Positions 11,549-23,458 are shown, counted from the first letter of the stretch. The stretch is DNA of 64,000 nucleotides from Paracoccus subflavus (GCF_004310345.1 NZ_SISK01000004.1:220405-284404); one strand, 5' to 3'. Made by a program: numbers and translations. Notes: generated by a model from the sequence alone, not told the origin.

Positions 11549-12229
11549 TCAGGGCTGCTCGATCTCGGCCCAGATCGGCAGGTGGTCGGATGCCTCACGC
11601 GCCGCGGCACCGGTAAAGACGCCATGCCGCAGCAGGGTCAGATGGTGCGACATGGCGATGCGGTCCAGCCGGAACTGCGGCAGCGGGGCGGGATAGGACG
11701 GGCCGGGGGCGACGACCCGGAATCCCGTCAGCGATTCCAGCCCGCGGCTGTCGTGCCATTCGTTGAAATCGCCCATCAGCACGATGTTGTCGTCCGCGAT
11801 CCGCGCCGCCTGCGCGGTGATCCGCGCCAGTTGCGCCCGGCGCGAGGATCGCGCGAGCCCCAGATGCACGCCGATCACCGTCAGCCGGGGCAGGCGCAGC
11901 ACGACCGCGCCGCGCGGCTCCAGCCCCGGCAGGGGCAGGCGGCGCAGCACCGCCTGTTCGGCCAGGTCGGGGCGCATCAGGATCGTCTGCCCGTGCCAGC
12001 CCAGGGAATTTTCGCCCGTGGTCGCCATGTCTGCGGGGACCAGCCCGGTCGCGTCACGGATCAGGCGGCGGGGCAGGGCCTCGGGACGGGCGCCCAGCCG
12101 GAAATCGACCTCTTGCAGGGCGATGATGTCGGGTTTCAGGGCGGCGATGACGGCAAGGTTGCGTTCCGGCGCGTGCGGGCCGGTCAGGCCACGACATTTG
12201 TGCAGATTGTAGCTTGCCAGTCTCAACAA
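11549..12229 (-). CDS. Endonuclease/exonuclease/phosphatase (EEP) family hydrolase
   Basis: A 226-residue cytoplasmic protein of the EEP superfamily (DNase I / exonuclease III / phospholipid phosphatase fold). Catalytic residues can be placed: Asn in ASYNLHKC, Glu in IIALQEVDF, His in VIGVHLGLAR, Asp and Asn in LMGDFNEWHD, and the terminal SDHLPIW. The substrate cannot be told: relatives act on DNA, inositol phosphates or phospholipids. No signal peptide or membrane segment is seen. It lies 68 bases upstream of eno and may be co-transcribed. Confidence 0.88.
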   Translation of the reverse strand: MLRLASYNLHKCRGLTGPHAPERNLAVIAALKPDIIALQEVDFRLGARPEALPRRLIRDATGLVPADMATTGENSLGWHGQTILMRPDLAEQAVLRRLPLPGLEPRGAVVLRLPRLTVIGVHLGLARSSRRAQLARITAQAARIADDNIVLMGDFNEWHDSRGLESLTGFRVVAPGPSYPAPLPQFRLDRIAMSHHLTLLRHGVFTGAAAREASDHLPIWAEIEQP

Positions 12230-12306
12230 AAATCAAACCTTTTGCGCTTTCCGCAGGATAGCCGCGGGGGGGATTGCCGCAAGGGGCATCGTTGAAATCC
12301 CGGCTG

Positions 12307-13707
12307 TCAGGTGCCGCAGAACGTCTGATGGACGATCTGGTCGCTGCGCGGCGGCGCGGCCAGATCGTTCCAGTCCTCGCGCCTGTCGCGGGGATGGGTC
12401 ACGGCGTCGAACAGGCGGCGGAACGGCGACAGGTCGTCGGCAAGGGCTGCGGCGATGGCGTCCTCGATCCGGTGGTTGCGGGGAATGCGCAAGGGATTGG
12501 CATGGCGCATCAGGTCCGCATCAGGGGAAAGCGCCTGCCAGTCCCTGTGCCAGTCGTCAAAGGCGTCGCGGTCAACGAATTCGTCGCGGGCGGTGCCGTC
12601 GGACAGGCCGGCAAAGACGCGGGTGAAATCGGCGCGCTGCTGCGCCATGATCGTCAGCAGGCGTTCGGCCAGGGGCTGCGCCTTTTCCGCATCGGTCAGG
12701 CCCAGCTTTTCGCCGAAGCGGCGCCTCCACGCGGCCTGATAAAGCGGCGCAAAGCTGTGGACGGATTTCGTCGCGGCTTCGACGGCGGCGTCGCGGTCGC
12801 CCATCAGGGGAATCAGGCATGTCGCCAGTTGCGCCAGGTTCCAGACCGCGATCTGCGGCTGCTGCGCCCAGGCATAGCGCCCGCCCCGGTCGATCGAGGA
12901 AAACACCGTGTCCGGGTGATAGGCATCCATGAAGGCGCAGGGACCATAGTCAATGGTTTCGCCCGACACCGCCATGTTGTCGGTATTCATCACCCCGTGG
13001 ATGAAGCCAAGCGCCATCCAGTGCGCGATGGTTTCCGCCTGCCGCGCCACGACATGATCCAGCAGCGACAGCGGACCGTTGGCCGTCGGATAATGGCGGG
13101 CGACGACATGATCGGTCAGGGCCGCCAGCGCCTCCTCTTGCCCCCGCACGGCGAAATACTGAAAGGTGCCGACGCGGATATGGCTGGCGGCAACCCGGGT
13201 CAGGACGGCGCCGGGCAGCCCGCTTTCGCGCCACACCGTTTCCCCCGTGGCCACCGCCGCCAGGGCCCGCGTGGTCGGCACCCCCATGGCATTCATGAAT
13301 TCGCTGACGACATATTCGCGCAGCACCGGACCCATCCAGGCCCGCCCGTCGCCGCGCCGGGAAAAGGGCGTCGGCCCGCTGCCCTTCAACTGGATGTCGA
13401 AGCGCGCGCCATCGGGGGCCACGACCTCGCCCAGAAGAACGGCGCGGCCGTCGCCAAGCTGCGGCACGAAGCCGCCGAACTGGTGGCCGGCATAGGCCTG
13501 GGCGATCGGATCGGCCCCCTGTGGAATGTCGTTGCCCGCCAGCATCGCCACGCCGTCCGGGCCGGTCAGCCAGTCGATGTCCAGGCCCAACCGCCGCGCC
13601 AGGGCGTCATTCAGGGCCAAAAGCCGGGGCTGTGCCACCGGCGTGGGCGCGACACGGGCATAGAACCCCTGCGGCAGACGGGCATAGCTGTTGTCGAAAT
13701 GGATCAT
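12307..13707 (-). CDS. selO: Protein adenylyltransferase SelO (YdiU/UPF0061)
   Basis: Pseudokinase-fold enzyme that transfers AMP to protein Ser/Thr/Tyr side chains; linked in E. coli and yeast to redox stress and glutaredoxin. The 466-residue protein has the family blocks [40 protein letters not shown] and [22 protein letters not shown], which hold the ATP and metal ligands. It ends HQTFCGT, with a cysteine three residues from the end. The ATG at 13707 follows GGAGGAGA; the frame stays open upstream, but that stretch is antisense to obgE. It is divergent from obgE. Confidence 0.95.
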   Translation of the reverse strand: MIHFDNSYARLPQGFYARVAPTPVAQPRLLALNDALARRLGLDIDWLTGPDGVAMLAGNDIPQGADPIAQAYAGHQFGGFVPQLGDGRAVLLGEVVAPDGARFDIQLKGSGPTPFSRRGDGRAWMGPVLREYVVSEFMNAMGVPTTRALAAVATGETVWRESGLPGAVLTRVAASHIRVGTFQYFAVRGQEEALAALTDHVVARHYPTANGPLSLLDHVVARQAETIAHWMALGFIHGVMNTDNMAVSGETIDYGPCAFMDAYHPDTVFSSIDRGGRYAWAQQPQIAVWNLAQLATCLIPLMGDRDAAVEAATKSVHSFAPLYQAAWRRRFGEKLGLTDAEKAQPLAERLLTIMAQQRADFTRVFAGLSDGTARDEFVDRDAFDDWHRDWQALSPDADLMRHANPLRIPRNHRIEDAIAAALADDLSPFRRLFDAVTHPRDRREDWNDLAAPPRSDQIVHQTFCGT

Positions 13708-13728
13708 CGCTGTCTCCTCCACCGTTAG

Positions 13729-15950
<2,222 letters not shown>

Positions 15951-15966
15951 CAGCGGCCGCGCCGTC

Positions 15967-15992
15967 CCGCCCCGACCTTGCGGGCGGGGCGG
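15967..15992. terminator. GC-rich hairpin between convergent proB and fadJ-like genes
   Basis: ccgccccg (15967-15974) can pair with cggggcgg (15985-15992). It has no good T-run, so it may be only a weak terminator, but its place between converging genes fits. Confidence 0.4.
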
Positions 15993-16012
15993 CGGGTTTC
16001 AGCCTGCCGGGA

Positions 16013-18196
16013 TCACGCCGCCTTCTTGCCGCCGCCATAGCGGTCATAGAAGGTCTGGCCGCTTGTGGCGATATCGCGCAACAGCGGAGGCGCGGCAAAG
16101 CGGTCGCCCTGTTCGGCGGTCAACCGGCCGCAGATCTCGACGGCGCGGGCGGCGCCCAGCATGTCCAGCCAGGCAAACGGCCCGCCGGACCACGGCGCGA
16201 AACCCCAGCCGAGGATTGCCCCCACATCGCCTTCGCGGATATCCTCCAGAACGCCCTCCTCGAAGGCGCGGACGGCCTCCAGCGTCTGGATGAACATCAG
16301 GCGGTGCTGGACGGTGGTCAGATCCGGCTGGTCGTCGGCCTGGGGATAGCGCGCCGCAAGCCCGTCCCAGAAGCCCTGCCGCTTGCCGTCCTCGCCATAG
16401 GCATAGAAGCCTGCGTTCGACTTGCGGCCCAGTCGGCCCTGATCGGCCATCCAGAACAGCACCTCGTCCACGGCGCCGTCGGGATAGTCCTCGCCCATGC
16501 CCGCACGGGTGGCCTTGGCGATCTTGACCGCCAGGTCGATGGAAATCTCATCGACCAGTTGCAGCGGCCCCAGCGGCATCCCCATCAGCTTGGCGGCATT
16601 TTCGATCAGCACCGGGTTCACCCCTTCGGCAACCATGCGGATGCCTTCGTTGATATAGGGGATGATGCAGCGGTTCGCGTAGAAGAAGCGGGCGTCGTTG
16701 ACCACGATAGGCGTCTTGCGGATCTGGCGCACGAAATCCAGCGCCTTGGCGACGGCGCGGGCACCGGTCTCGCGGCCCTTGATGATTTCGACAAGGGCCA
16801 TCTTGTCCACCGGGCTGAAGAAGTGGATGCCGATGAACTGGTCCGGGCGACTGCTGGCTTTCGCCAGGTCGCTGATCGGCAGGGTCGAGGTGTTGGTGGC
16901 GAAGATCGCGTCCTGCGGGATCACGGCTTCGGCCTTTTTCGTCACCTCGGCCTTGACCTGCAGGTCTTCAAAGACCGCCTCGACGATCAGGTCGCAGCCC
17001 TCGAGGGCGGCATAGTCGGTGGTGGCGGTGATATGTCCCAGCACCTCGGCCTTTTTCTCGGGAGTCGATGTCTTGCGGCTGATGGCCTTGTCCAGCAGGC
17101 TTTCGGAATAGGCCTTGCCCTTGTCGGCACTGGCCTGGGCCGCGTCGATCAGCACAACGTCGATCCCCGCCATGGCGCTGACATAGGCGATGCCCGCGCC
17201 CATCATGCCCGCGCCCAGGATGCCCACCCTGCGCACGGTCTGGTCCGGCGCCCGGGGACGGTTGGCACCTTTCTCCAGCGCCTCCTTGTTGATGAACAGG
17301 CTGCGGATCATCGCGGTGCTGGACGGGTTCATCAGGACGTTGGTGAACCAGCGCGCCTCGATCCTCAGCGCCGTGTCGAAGGGCACCTGCGCGCCCTCAT
17401 AGACCGTCGACAGCAGCGCCTTGGCGGCCGGATAGACGCCCATCGTCTTGCCGTTGACCATCGCCGAGGCGCCGACAAAGGTCATGAAGCCTGCCGGATG
17501 GAACGGCTCGCCTCCGGGCATCTTGTAGCCCTTGGCATCCCAGGGCTTGACCAGATCGGCGGCGGTGGCATTCAGCACCCAGTCCCGCGCCGCGGCCAAT
17601 GGATCGGCGACAACCTCGTCGATCAGGCCGGCGGCCTTGGCCTTTTTGGGGTCGGACAGCTTGCCTTCCAGCAGATAGGGCGCGGCGGCCATGGCACCCA
17701 GCTTGCGCGATAGGCGGATGGTGCCGCCGCCGCCGGGAAAGATGCCGACCATGATCTCGGGCAGGCCGATCTTGGCGCGGGCGTTGTCGGCGGCAAAGAT
17801 GCGATGTGTCGCCAGCGGCAGTTCCAGCCCGATGCCCAGCGCGGTGCCGGGCAAGGCGCTCGCGATGGGCTTGCCGCCCTTCAGCGTCTTGGGGTCCATG
17901 CCCGCACGCTCGATCTTGCGCAGCACATGGTGCAGCGACATGATGCCGTCGAACACCGCCTGCGCGCCGCCCTGCTTCATCTGCGCGATGACGTTCAGGT
18001 CCATCCCGGCGGCAAAGTCCTTTTTCCCGCTGGTGATGACGATGCCCTTGACGGACTGGTCCGCCAGCGCATCGTCGATCAGCGCGTCCAGTTCGGAGGC
18101 GCCCTCCATCGACAGCACGTTCATCGACTTGCCCGGCACGTCCCAGGTGATGATCGCGACGCCATCGGCGTGTTTCTGCATGGTGAAATCGGTCAT
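16013..18196 (-). CDS. fadJ: Bifunctional enoyl-CoA hydratase / 3-hydroxyacyl-CoA dehydrogenase (FadJ/FadB-like)
   Basis: Carries the hydration and NAD-dependent oxidation steps of beta-oxidation on one 727-residue chain. The N-terminal crotonase domain has KSMNVLS, ITSGKKDFAAGMDLNV (oxyanion hole) and GIFPGGGGTIRLSRKLG. The dehydrogenase domain begins at VGILGAGMMGAGIAYV (NAD-binding) with ATNTSTLPISDLA and GIHFFSPVDKMALVEII. Its start overlaps the cupin gene by four bases. It is last in a run of coupled genes with a thiolase and an acyl-CoA dehydrogenase upstream, giving a nearly full oxidation spiral. Chain-length preference cannot be read from sequence. Confidence 0.95.
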   Translation of the reverse strand: MTDFTMQKHADGVAIITWDVPGKSMNVLSMEGASELDALIDDALADQSVKGIVITSGKKDFAAGMDLNVIAQMKQGGAQAVFDGIMSLHHVLRKIERAGMDPKTLKGGKPIASALPGTALGIGLELPLATHRIFAADNARAKIGLPEIMVGIFPGGGGTIRLSRKLGAMAAAPYLLEGKLSDPKKAKAAGLIDEVVADPLAAARDWVLNATAADLVKPWDAKGYKMPGGEPFHPAGFMTFVGASAMVNGKTMGVYPAAKALLSTVYEGAQVPFDTALRIEARWFTNVLMNPSSTAMIRSLFINKEALEKGANRPRAPDQTVRRVGILGAGMMGAGIAYVSAMAGIDVVLIDAAQASADKGKAYSESLLDKAISRKTSTPEKKAEVLGHITATTDYAALEGCDLIVEAVFEDLQVKAEVTKKAEAVIPQDAIFATNTSTLPISDLAKASSRPDQFIGIHFFSPVDKMALVEIIKGRETGARAVAKALDFVRQIRKTPIVVNDARFFYANRCIIPYINEGIRMVAEGVNPVLIENAAKLMGMPLGPLQLVDEISIDLAVKIAKATRAGMGEDYPDGAVDEVLFWMADQGRLGRKSNAGFYAYGEDGKRQGFWDGLAARYPQADDQPDLTTVQHRLMFIQTLEAVRAFEEGVLEDIREGDVGAILGWGFAPWSGGPFAWLDMLGAARAVEICGRLTAEQGDRFAAPPLLRDIATSGQTFYDRYGGGKKAA

Positions 18197-18660
18197 TCGT
18201 TCTCTCCCTTCGTCGGGTAGGGGGTGCCGTCCAGATGCGTGTATCCCTGCGGCGTAGCCAGCAGGTCGAGGCCCGGATAACGGCAGATGTTTTCGGGGTT
18301 CCGGCTGCCCGCGATCAGATAGACCGCCGGCTGGTCAGTGTTGTTCTTCAAAGTATGCGCAACGGCCGTCCCGGCCTTCCAGCAGCAGGCATCGCCCGGA
18401 TGGATGATCGTCGGCACGCCGTTCTCGATCACCGTCAGGGCGCCTTCCAGTATGTACAGGAACTCGTCATCGTGCTGTTCCCAGTGCGGCTGGCTCGACT
18501 GCTTGCCGGGGTGCAGGGTTTCCAGCGCAACGCCAAACTGCGTCAGCCCGCCAGCCTCGGTCAGGTGGCGATAGGACAGGAAACCGCGCCCCAGATTGTA
18601 GGGTTCGGGATAGTCTGACACAGCCTCGGTCACAGGCACGCTGTCCTTGCGCAGGATCAT
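18193..18660 (-). CDS. Cupin-domain protein
   Basis: A 155-residue single-cupin protein of unknown substrate. The fold is indicated by the first motif around QPHWEQHDDEFLYILEG (possible metal ligands His, His and Glu) and the second around PGDACCWKAGTAVAHTLKN. The ATG at 18660 shares one base with the thiolase stop, and the stop overlaps the FadJ-like start by four bases, so it is translated as part of the beta-oxidation operon. No signal peptide. It could be a small metalloenzyme or a ligand sensor; neither can be shown. Confidence 0.85.
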   Translation of the reverse strand: MILRKDSVPVTEAVSDYPEPYNLGRGFLSYRHLTEAGGLTQFGVALETLHPGKQSSQPHWEQHDDEFLYILEGALTVIENGVPTIIHPGDACCWKAGTAVAHTLKNNTDQPAVYLIAGSRNPENICRYPGLDLLATPQGYTHLDGTPYPTKGENE

Positions 18661-19871
18661 CACACCCGCTCGATGATGGTGGCCGCGCCCATGCCCGACG
18701 CGATGCACAGGGTGGCAAGGCCAATATTCTTGTCCTGCCGTTCCAGTTCGTCCAGCAGCGTGCCGATGATGATCGCGCCCGTCGCGCCCAGCGGATGCCC
18801 CAATGCCATGGCGCCGCCATTGACGTTGACGCGGGCGGGATCGACCTGGAACGCCTGCATGAAGCGCAGGACCACGGCGGCAAAGGCCTCGTTCACCTCG
18901 AACAGGTCGATGTCGCCGATCGACAGGCCGCTGTCGGCCAGGATTTTCTCGGTCACGGGAACCGGGCCGGTCAGCATGATGGTGGGGTCGGTCCCGATCT
19001 TGGCGGTGGCGCGGATGCGGGCACGGGGGCGCAGGCCGTGGGCCTTGCCGAATTCCTCGTTTCCGATCAGCACGGCGGCGGCGCCGTCCACGATGCCGCT
19101 GCTGTTGCCGGCGTGGTGGATATGGTCGATCCGGTCCAGATGCGGATATTTCAGCATCGCCACCTTGTCGAATCCCGGCATCACCTCGCCCATGTCCTTG
19201 AAGGCGGGCTTCAGCTTGGCCAGATCCTCTATCGTGGTGCCGGGACGCATGTATTCGTCGCGGTCCAGGATGGTCAGGCCGTTCTGGTCCCTGACCGGCA
19301 CGATGGATTTGTCGAACCGGCCCTCGTCCCAGGCCTGCGCCGCGCGCCGCTGGCTTTCGACCGCCAGTTTGTCGGCCTCTTCGCGGGTGAAGCCGTATTC
19401 GGTGGCGATGATGTCGGCGCTGATCCCCTGCGGCACGAAATAGGTCTTCATGGCCAGCGAGGGATCGACCGCAATGGCCGCGCCGTCGCTGCCCATGGCC
19501 ACGCGGCCCATCATCTCGACGCCCCCGGCGATATAGGCCTGTCCCGCGCCGCCCCGGATCTGGTTGGCGGCCAGGTTCACGGCCTCCATGCCCGATGCAC
19601 AGAAGCGATTGATCGACAGGCCGGGAATGCGTTCGTCCAGGTCGGAGGCCAGCACGGCGGACCGCGCCAGGCAGCCGCCCTGTTCCTTGACCTGGGTGAC
19701 GTTGCCCCAGATCACATCCTCGACCGCGTGGCCTTCAAGGCCATTACGCTCTTTGATTGCGTTCAGCAGCCGGGCCGACAGCGCCAGAGAGGTCACTTCG
19801 TGCAGGCTGCCATCGGGGCGGCCCTTGCCGCGCGGCGTGCGGGCCGCGTCATAGATGAATGCGTCGGTCAT
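18660..19871 (-). CDS. Acetyl-CoA C-acyltransferase (thiolase)
   Basis: Cleaves 3-ketoacyl-CoA to acetyl-CoA and a shortened acyl-CoA. The 403-residue protein has the nucleophilic cysteine in INRFCASGMEAVN, the GGVEMMGRVAMG block, NEAFAAVVL, and near the end the second active-site region NVNGGAMALGHPLGATGA and the final catalytic cysteine in TLCIASGMGAATI. Overlaps GST (four bases) and cupin (one base). FadA/FadI type is likelier than the biosynthetic PhaA type because of the neighbouring FadJ-like gene. Confidence 0.95.
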   Translation of the reverse strand: MTDAFIYDAARTPRGKGRPDGSLHEVTSLALSARLLNAIKERNGLEGHAVEDVIWGNVTQVKEQGGCLARSAVLASDLDERIPGLSINRFCASGMEAVNLAANQIRGGAGQAYIAGGVEMMGRVAMGSDGAAIAVDPSLAMKTYFVPQGISADIIATEYGFTREEADKLAVESQRRAAQAWDEGRFDKSIVPVRDQNGLTILDRDEYMRPGTTIEDLAKLKPAFKDMGEVMPGFDKVAMLKYPHLDRIDHIHHAGNSSGIVDGAAAVLIGNEEFGKAHGLRPRARIRATAKIGTDPTIMLTGPVPVTEKILADSGLSIGDIDLFEVNEAFAAVVLRFMQAFQVDPARVNVNGGAMALGHPLGATGAIIIGTLLDELERQDKNIGLATLCIASGMGAATIIERV

Positions 19872-20509
19872 GCGTCCTCCTTGGGCGCCCGGTCCGATGG
19901 GTTGCCGGGCATCAGGTCATAGGGGTGTTTCCAGCCGGGCAGGGCGGCGATGCCATCCAGCCAGCGGTCGATATGGGGCCAGGCCTTGCGGTCGAAACCG
20001 AAGGGCTCGGGATAGAACAGGTATCCGCAGCAGGCGAAATCGGCGATGGTGGGGGCGGCGTCTGCAATCCAGTCGCGCGCGGACAGGTGGTCGTCCAGAA
20101 CCCTGTAGGCCGCCTTCAGGCGGCCCTGCAGATATTCGGCCGCCCCGGCAGGGCGCTTGTCTGCAGGCAGGAAGTTCAGTAGGAAACGGGCCGGGCCTGC
20201 CTGCCCCGACAGCTTGTGATTGTCGAACATCAGCCAGCGCAGGGTTTCGTTCCGATCAGGGCCCAGGAATTTTCCGGTCCGCTCGGCAATGTGGATCTGG
20301 ATCACGGCCGATTGCGTCAGGGTCAGATCGCCCTCGCGGAAGACCGGCACCTCACCCATGGCATTGATCGCATGGAAAGCCGGGCTGCGCGCCTCGCCAT
20401 TGAAGAAGTCCACATAGACGGGCGTCCAGTCATAGCCCGCCAGTTCCATCGTCAGCGCCGCCTTGTAGGCATTGCCGGATTCACCAAAGCACCAGAGTTG
20501 CGCGGTCAT
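19868..20509 (-). CDS. Glutathione S-transferase family protein
   Basis: A 213-residue cytoplasmic protein with an N-terminal thioredoxin-like domain (MTAQLWCFGESGNAYKAAL; serine in the usual catalytic place; MGEVPVF with the cis-proline; LTQSAVIQIHIAE) and an all-helical C-terminal domain (around 90-205, with the TIADFACCGYLF element). Position in the acyl-CoA operon suggests a role in handling reactive fatty-acid products, but this is only context. Its stop overlaps the thiolase start by four bases. A repeat element separates it from the acyl-CoA dehydrogenase upstream. Confidence 0.9.
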   Translation of the reverse strand: MTAQLWCFGESGNAYKAALTMELAGYDWTPVYVDFFNGEARSPAFHAINAMGEVPVFREGDLTLTQSAVIQIHIAERTGKFLGPDRNETLRWLMFDNHKLSGQAGPARFLLNFLPADKRPAGAAEYLQGRLKAAYRVLDDHLSARDWIADAAPTIADFACCGYLFYPEPFGFDRKAWPHIDRWLDGIAALPGWKHPYDLMPGNPSDRAPKEDA

Positions 20510-20525
20510 TCTGTTCCTCCATCCA

Positions 20526-20753
20526 CCGGGGGCTTCGCGCCCCCGGACCCCCGCGGGGTATTTTTCGCAACGAAGAAGGCGCGTGGCTTAACCATTTTTC
20601 AACCCGTATCCGCCAGGCTGGCCGCACGGTACAGGCTGGGGAGCCGATGACCGTCAACGGAGAAGTCGTCCCGGTTCCTGGCTGAGACATGCCAAACCGG
20701 CCGGAAGGCTGGAGGGGCCGGGACGCATCCGCTTCTTCGTTGTCCAAATACCC
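20526..20753. repeat. REP-like extragenic element with inverted ends
   Basis: The interval between the acyl-CoA dehydrogenase and GST genes starts with a strong hairpin (ccgggggc 20526-20533 with gcccccgg 20539-20546), a ccccgcgggg palindrome and a T-run, then cgcaacgaagaag to 20578. The same tail returns in opposite orientation at 20732-20753 (cttcttcgttgtccaaatac). Such ggggtattt...acgaagaag blocks are, from memory, common between genes in Rhodobacteraceae. The ~150 bases between the ends show no gene I would defend. Confidence 0.65.
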
Positions 20754-20780
20754 ATTCGGCCTCTCCTCTCTCGGTCCGGT

Positions 20781-22553
20781 TCAGAACGCCTCGGCCTCCA
20801 GTTCCATCACCGGTGCAGCGCCAGACTGGATGCGGGCCAGATGCGTGGCCGTCATCGGCAACTGCCGCTGCATGTAATAGCGTCCGGTGGCCAGCTTGGT
20901 CTTGAAAAACGCTGTATCGCCGGATTGGGCCTCAAGGGCCGCCTGGGCTGCCACGGCCATCTGCGCCCACATGAAGCCAAGCGTGACATGCCCGAACAGG
21001 TGCATGAAGTCATAGCTGCCAGACAAGGCATCGTTGGGGTTCTTCATGCCCCGTTCCATGAAGAACATGGCGGCGGTCTGCAGATCCCTGGAAGCGGCCT
21101 TGAGAGGCGCAATGAAATCGTCTCCGACAGCACTTTCGCTGTGCTGCCTGCAGAACGCCTTGACCATCTCGAAAAAGGCCATGACATGCTTGCCGCCGTC
21201 CTGGGCCAGCTTGCGGCCGACCAGATCCAGGGCCTGCACGCCGTTTGCGCCTTCGTAGATCATGGTGATGCGGGCGTCGCGGACGAACTGCGACATTCCC
21301 CATTCCTCGATATAGCCGTGGCCGCCAAAGACCTGCTGGGCCAGCACCGTCGATTCGAACCCCTTGTCGGTCAGGAACCCCTTGATCACCGGCGTCATCA
21401 GCGACACGAGCCCCTCGGCATCGGCGTCGCCGTTATGTCCCTTGTCGATCATGTGCGCGCCCCACAGGACCAGCATCCGCGCGCCTTCCAGGAAGGATTT
21501 CTGGTCCATCAGGCTGCGGCGGATATCGGGATGCACGATCAGCGGGTCGGCAGCACCCCGGGGATTGGCGACACCCGTGACCGCCCGGCCCTGCAGGCGG
21601 TCCTTGGCATAGGCGACGGCATTCTGATAGGCGGGGACCGCGCAGGCGTAGCCCTGCAGCCCGACGCCCAGGCGGGCCTCGTTCATCATGGTGAACATGG
21701 CCCGCATCCCCTTGTGCAGGTCGCCCAGAAGCCAGCCGCGGGCATTGTCATAGTTCATGACGCAGGTGGCATTGCCGTGGATGCCCATCTTGTGTTCCAG
21801 CGCGCCCACGGACACGCCGTTGCGTTCGCCAAGACTGCCGTCAGGGTTCACCAGGAACTTGGGCACGATGAACAGGCTGATCCCCCTGGTTCCCTCGCCC
21901 CCGCCGGGCGCCTTGGCCAGAACCAGATGGATGACGTTTTCCGCCAGATCGTGGTCGCCGGCCGAAATGAAGATCTTCTGCCCCGTGATCAGGTAGCTGC
22001 CGTCGTCCTGGGGTTCGGCCCTGGTGCGCAGGATGCCCAGATCGGTGCCGCTGTGGGGTTCGGTCAGGTTCATCGTGCCGGTCCATTCGCAACTGACCAT
22101 CCTGGGCAGATAGGTCCGCTTTTGCTCCTCGGTGCCATGGGCATGGATCGCGGAATAGGCGCCGTGGGTCAGGCCCTGATACATGTTGAAGGCCATGTTG
22201 GCGGACACGAACATCTCGCCCGTGGCAACGCCCATGACATAGGGCATTCCCTGGCCGCCATAGTCGGGGTCGCAATCCAGGGCCGTCCAGCCGCCCTCCT
22301 TCATCGCCGCGAAGGCCCGGTCGAATCCCTCGGGCGTGTGCACCACGCCGTTTTCCAGGCGGCAGCCCTGCCGGTCGCCCACCGCGTTCAGCGGCGCCAG
22401 AACCTCGGCCGCCAGCTTGCCTGCGGCCTCCAGGATGGCCTCGGTGAACTCTGGTTCCAGATCCTCGTGGCCCGGCAGGCCGGACTGCGAAAGCTTCAGC
22501 ACGTCATGCAGCGCGAATTGCATGTCACGGACGGGCGGAATGTAGATCGTCAT
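20781..22553 (-). CDS. Acyl-CoA dehydrogenase (large, ~590-residue class)
   Basis: FAD enzyme that forms the trans-2 double bond in an acyl-CoA. At 590 residues it belongs to the longer class that includes DmdC (methylmercaptopropionyl-CoA dehydrogenase) and long-chain enzymes rather than the 380-residue short-chain class. Landmarks: the N-terminal helix region, [17 protein letters not shown] and [14 protein letters not shown] (flavin and substrate binding), and the C-terminal helical part with [20 protein letters not shown], then a final extra domain. It overlaps the MerR regulator upstream by four bases. Exact substrate unknown. Confidence 0.93.
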   Translation of the reverse strand: MTIYIPPVRDMQFALHDVLKLSQSGLPGHEDLEPEFTEAILEAAGKLAAEVLAPLNAVGDRQGCRLENGVVHTPEGFDRAFAAMKEGGWTALDCDPDYGGQGMPYVMGVATGEMFVSANMAFNMYQGLTHGAYSAIHAHGTEEQKRTYLPRMVSCEWTGTMNLTEPHSGTDLGILRTRAEPQDDGSYLITGQKIFISAGDHDLAENVIHLVLAKAPGGGEGTRGISLFIVPKFLVNPDGSLGERNGVSVGALEHKMGIHGNATCVMNYDNARGWLLGDLHKGMRAMFTMMNEARLGVGLQGYACAVPAYQNAVAYAKDRLQGRAVTGVANPRGAADPLIVHPDIRRSLMDQKSFLEGARMLVLWGAHMIDKGHNGDADAEGLVSLMTPVIKGFLTDKGFESTVLAQQVFGGHGYIEEWGMSQFVRDARITMIYEGANGVQALDLVGRKLAQDGGKHVMAFFEMVKAFCRQHSESAVGDDFIAPLKAASRDLQTAAMFFMERGMKNPNDALSGSYDFMHLFGHVTLGFMWAQMAVAAQAALEAQSGDTAFFKTKLATGRYYMQRQLPMTATHLARIQSGAAPVMELEAEAF

Positions 22554-22957
22554 GGCGTTGACCCTGTGCTTCTGGCTTTGGACTGGGCGGCAAGGCGATG
22601 TTCCGCGTCGGAAAGCTGAACCCTGAGATCGGCGATCGCCTCGCTCAGCTCAGCATATTGGCGTTCCATGTCCGCCAGACGCTGACGCCCGACCCCGATG
22701 GTCGCGGCGATCTGGGCGCTGTTGGTCCCGCCCGGCTCGTAGAGTTCGAGCAGTTGGCGGATTTCCTCGAGACTGAATCCGAAACGCTTGCCACGCAGGA
22801 TCAGCGTCAGGCGGGCCCTGTCCCGGCGGTCATACAGGCGATGCTGCCCGCGACGTTCGGGAAAGATCAGCTCGCGCGCCTCGTAGAAACGCAGCGTGCG
22901 GGGGGTCACGCAGAACGCATCGCACATCTGGCGAATCGTCATCAGCTCCTCGGACAT
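22550..22957 (-). CDS. MerR-family regulator of the acyl-CoA operon
   Basis: A 135-residue helix-turn-helix regulator. The MerR DNA-binding domain ([26 protein letters not shown], then [31 protein letters not shown]) is followed by a dimerisation coiled coil (about 85-125). It lacks a metal-binding cysteine cluster, as in the LiuR-type regulators of branched-chain or fatty-acid breakdown. The ATG at 22957 follows GAGGAGGAG; an in-frame ATG at 22981 is less likely. Its stop overlaps the acyl-CoA dehydrogenase start, so it is first gene of the operon it probably controls. Confidence 0.92.
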   Translation of the reverse strand: MSEELMTIRQMCDAFCVTPRTLRFYEARELIFPERRGQHRLYDRRDRARLTLILRGKRFGFSLEEIRQLLELYEPGGTNSAQIAATIGVGRQRLADMERQYAELSEAIADLRVQLSDAEHRLAAQSKARSTGSTP

Positions 22958-23002
22958 GGTTCGCGGCTCCTCCTCGTGCACCGTCTGCCGTCCTTGACCG
23001 TC

Positions 23003-23031
23003 GATATAGGGCCAAGTTGACGCAAACGTAA
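23003..23031 (-). promoter_or_regulatory. Candidate promoter and MerR operator of the acyl-CoA operon
   Basis: On the minus strand, TTACGT (-35, 23026-23031) and TATATC (-10, 23003-23008) are 17 bases apart upstream of the MerR gene. The -35 lies within ttgacgcaaacgtaag (23017-23032 on the plus strand), an imperfect palindrome that resembles the TTACGTNNACGTAA-type sites bound by LiuR-like MerR proteins. Autoregulation is inferred. Confidence 0.5.
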
Positions 23032-23077
23032 GCGGGACGCCGCGTCACGACGAGTCAAGGCGATGTATGACGCAGGG

Positions 23078-23458
23078 TCAACCCATCTTGCGCAGGTCCT
23101 GGGCAGCGGTTTCGCGCAGAGCCATGAGATCGGCCCGCGCCGCCTGCAAGTCCTTGATCTGCTGGTCCAGAACGCCAAGCTGCCGGTCGGCAAGTTCCAG
23201 CCAGACCTGAAACTGTTCGCGCGAGCCCCTTTGTTCATAGATCAGCAGCCACTGACGGATCTCCTCGAGCGAAAAGCCGAAACGGCGGCCGCGCAGGATC
23301 AGGGTCATCCGCGCGATTTCACGCGGGGTATAGAAGCGCAGGCGACCCTGGCGGACCGGGCTGAGCAATTCCAGGTATTCGTAATAGCGCAGGGTCCGGG
23401 GTGTCACGTCGAAACGCGCGCACATGTCCTTGAAGCTGATGGTCTGATCGCCCGGCAT
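23078..23458 (-). CDS. Second MerR-family regulator
   Basis: A 126-residue regulator closely resembling the first one: HTH ISFKDMCARFDVTPRTLRYYEYLELL, wing [33 protein letters not shown], then a coiled coil. ATG at 23458 is preceded by GGAGGG; an earlier in-frame ATG at 23485 is possible. It lies in tandem upstream of the first MerR gene with a 120-base gap that holds the candidate promoter, so the two are probably separate units. Perhaps a paralogue made by duplication; its target is unknown. Confidence 0.9.
   Translation of the reverse strand: MPGDQTISFKDMCARFDVTPRTLRYYEYLELLSPVRQGRLRFYTPREIARMTLILRGRRFGFSLEEIRQWLLIYEQRGSREQFQVWLELADRQLGVLDQQIKDLQAARADLMALRETAAQDLRKMG

Noticed and set aside
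20481..20747. An 88-codon open frame on the minus strand between GST and the acyl-CoA dehydrogenase
   Set aside because: It coincides with the inverted repeat element and has no ribosome site or known family.
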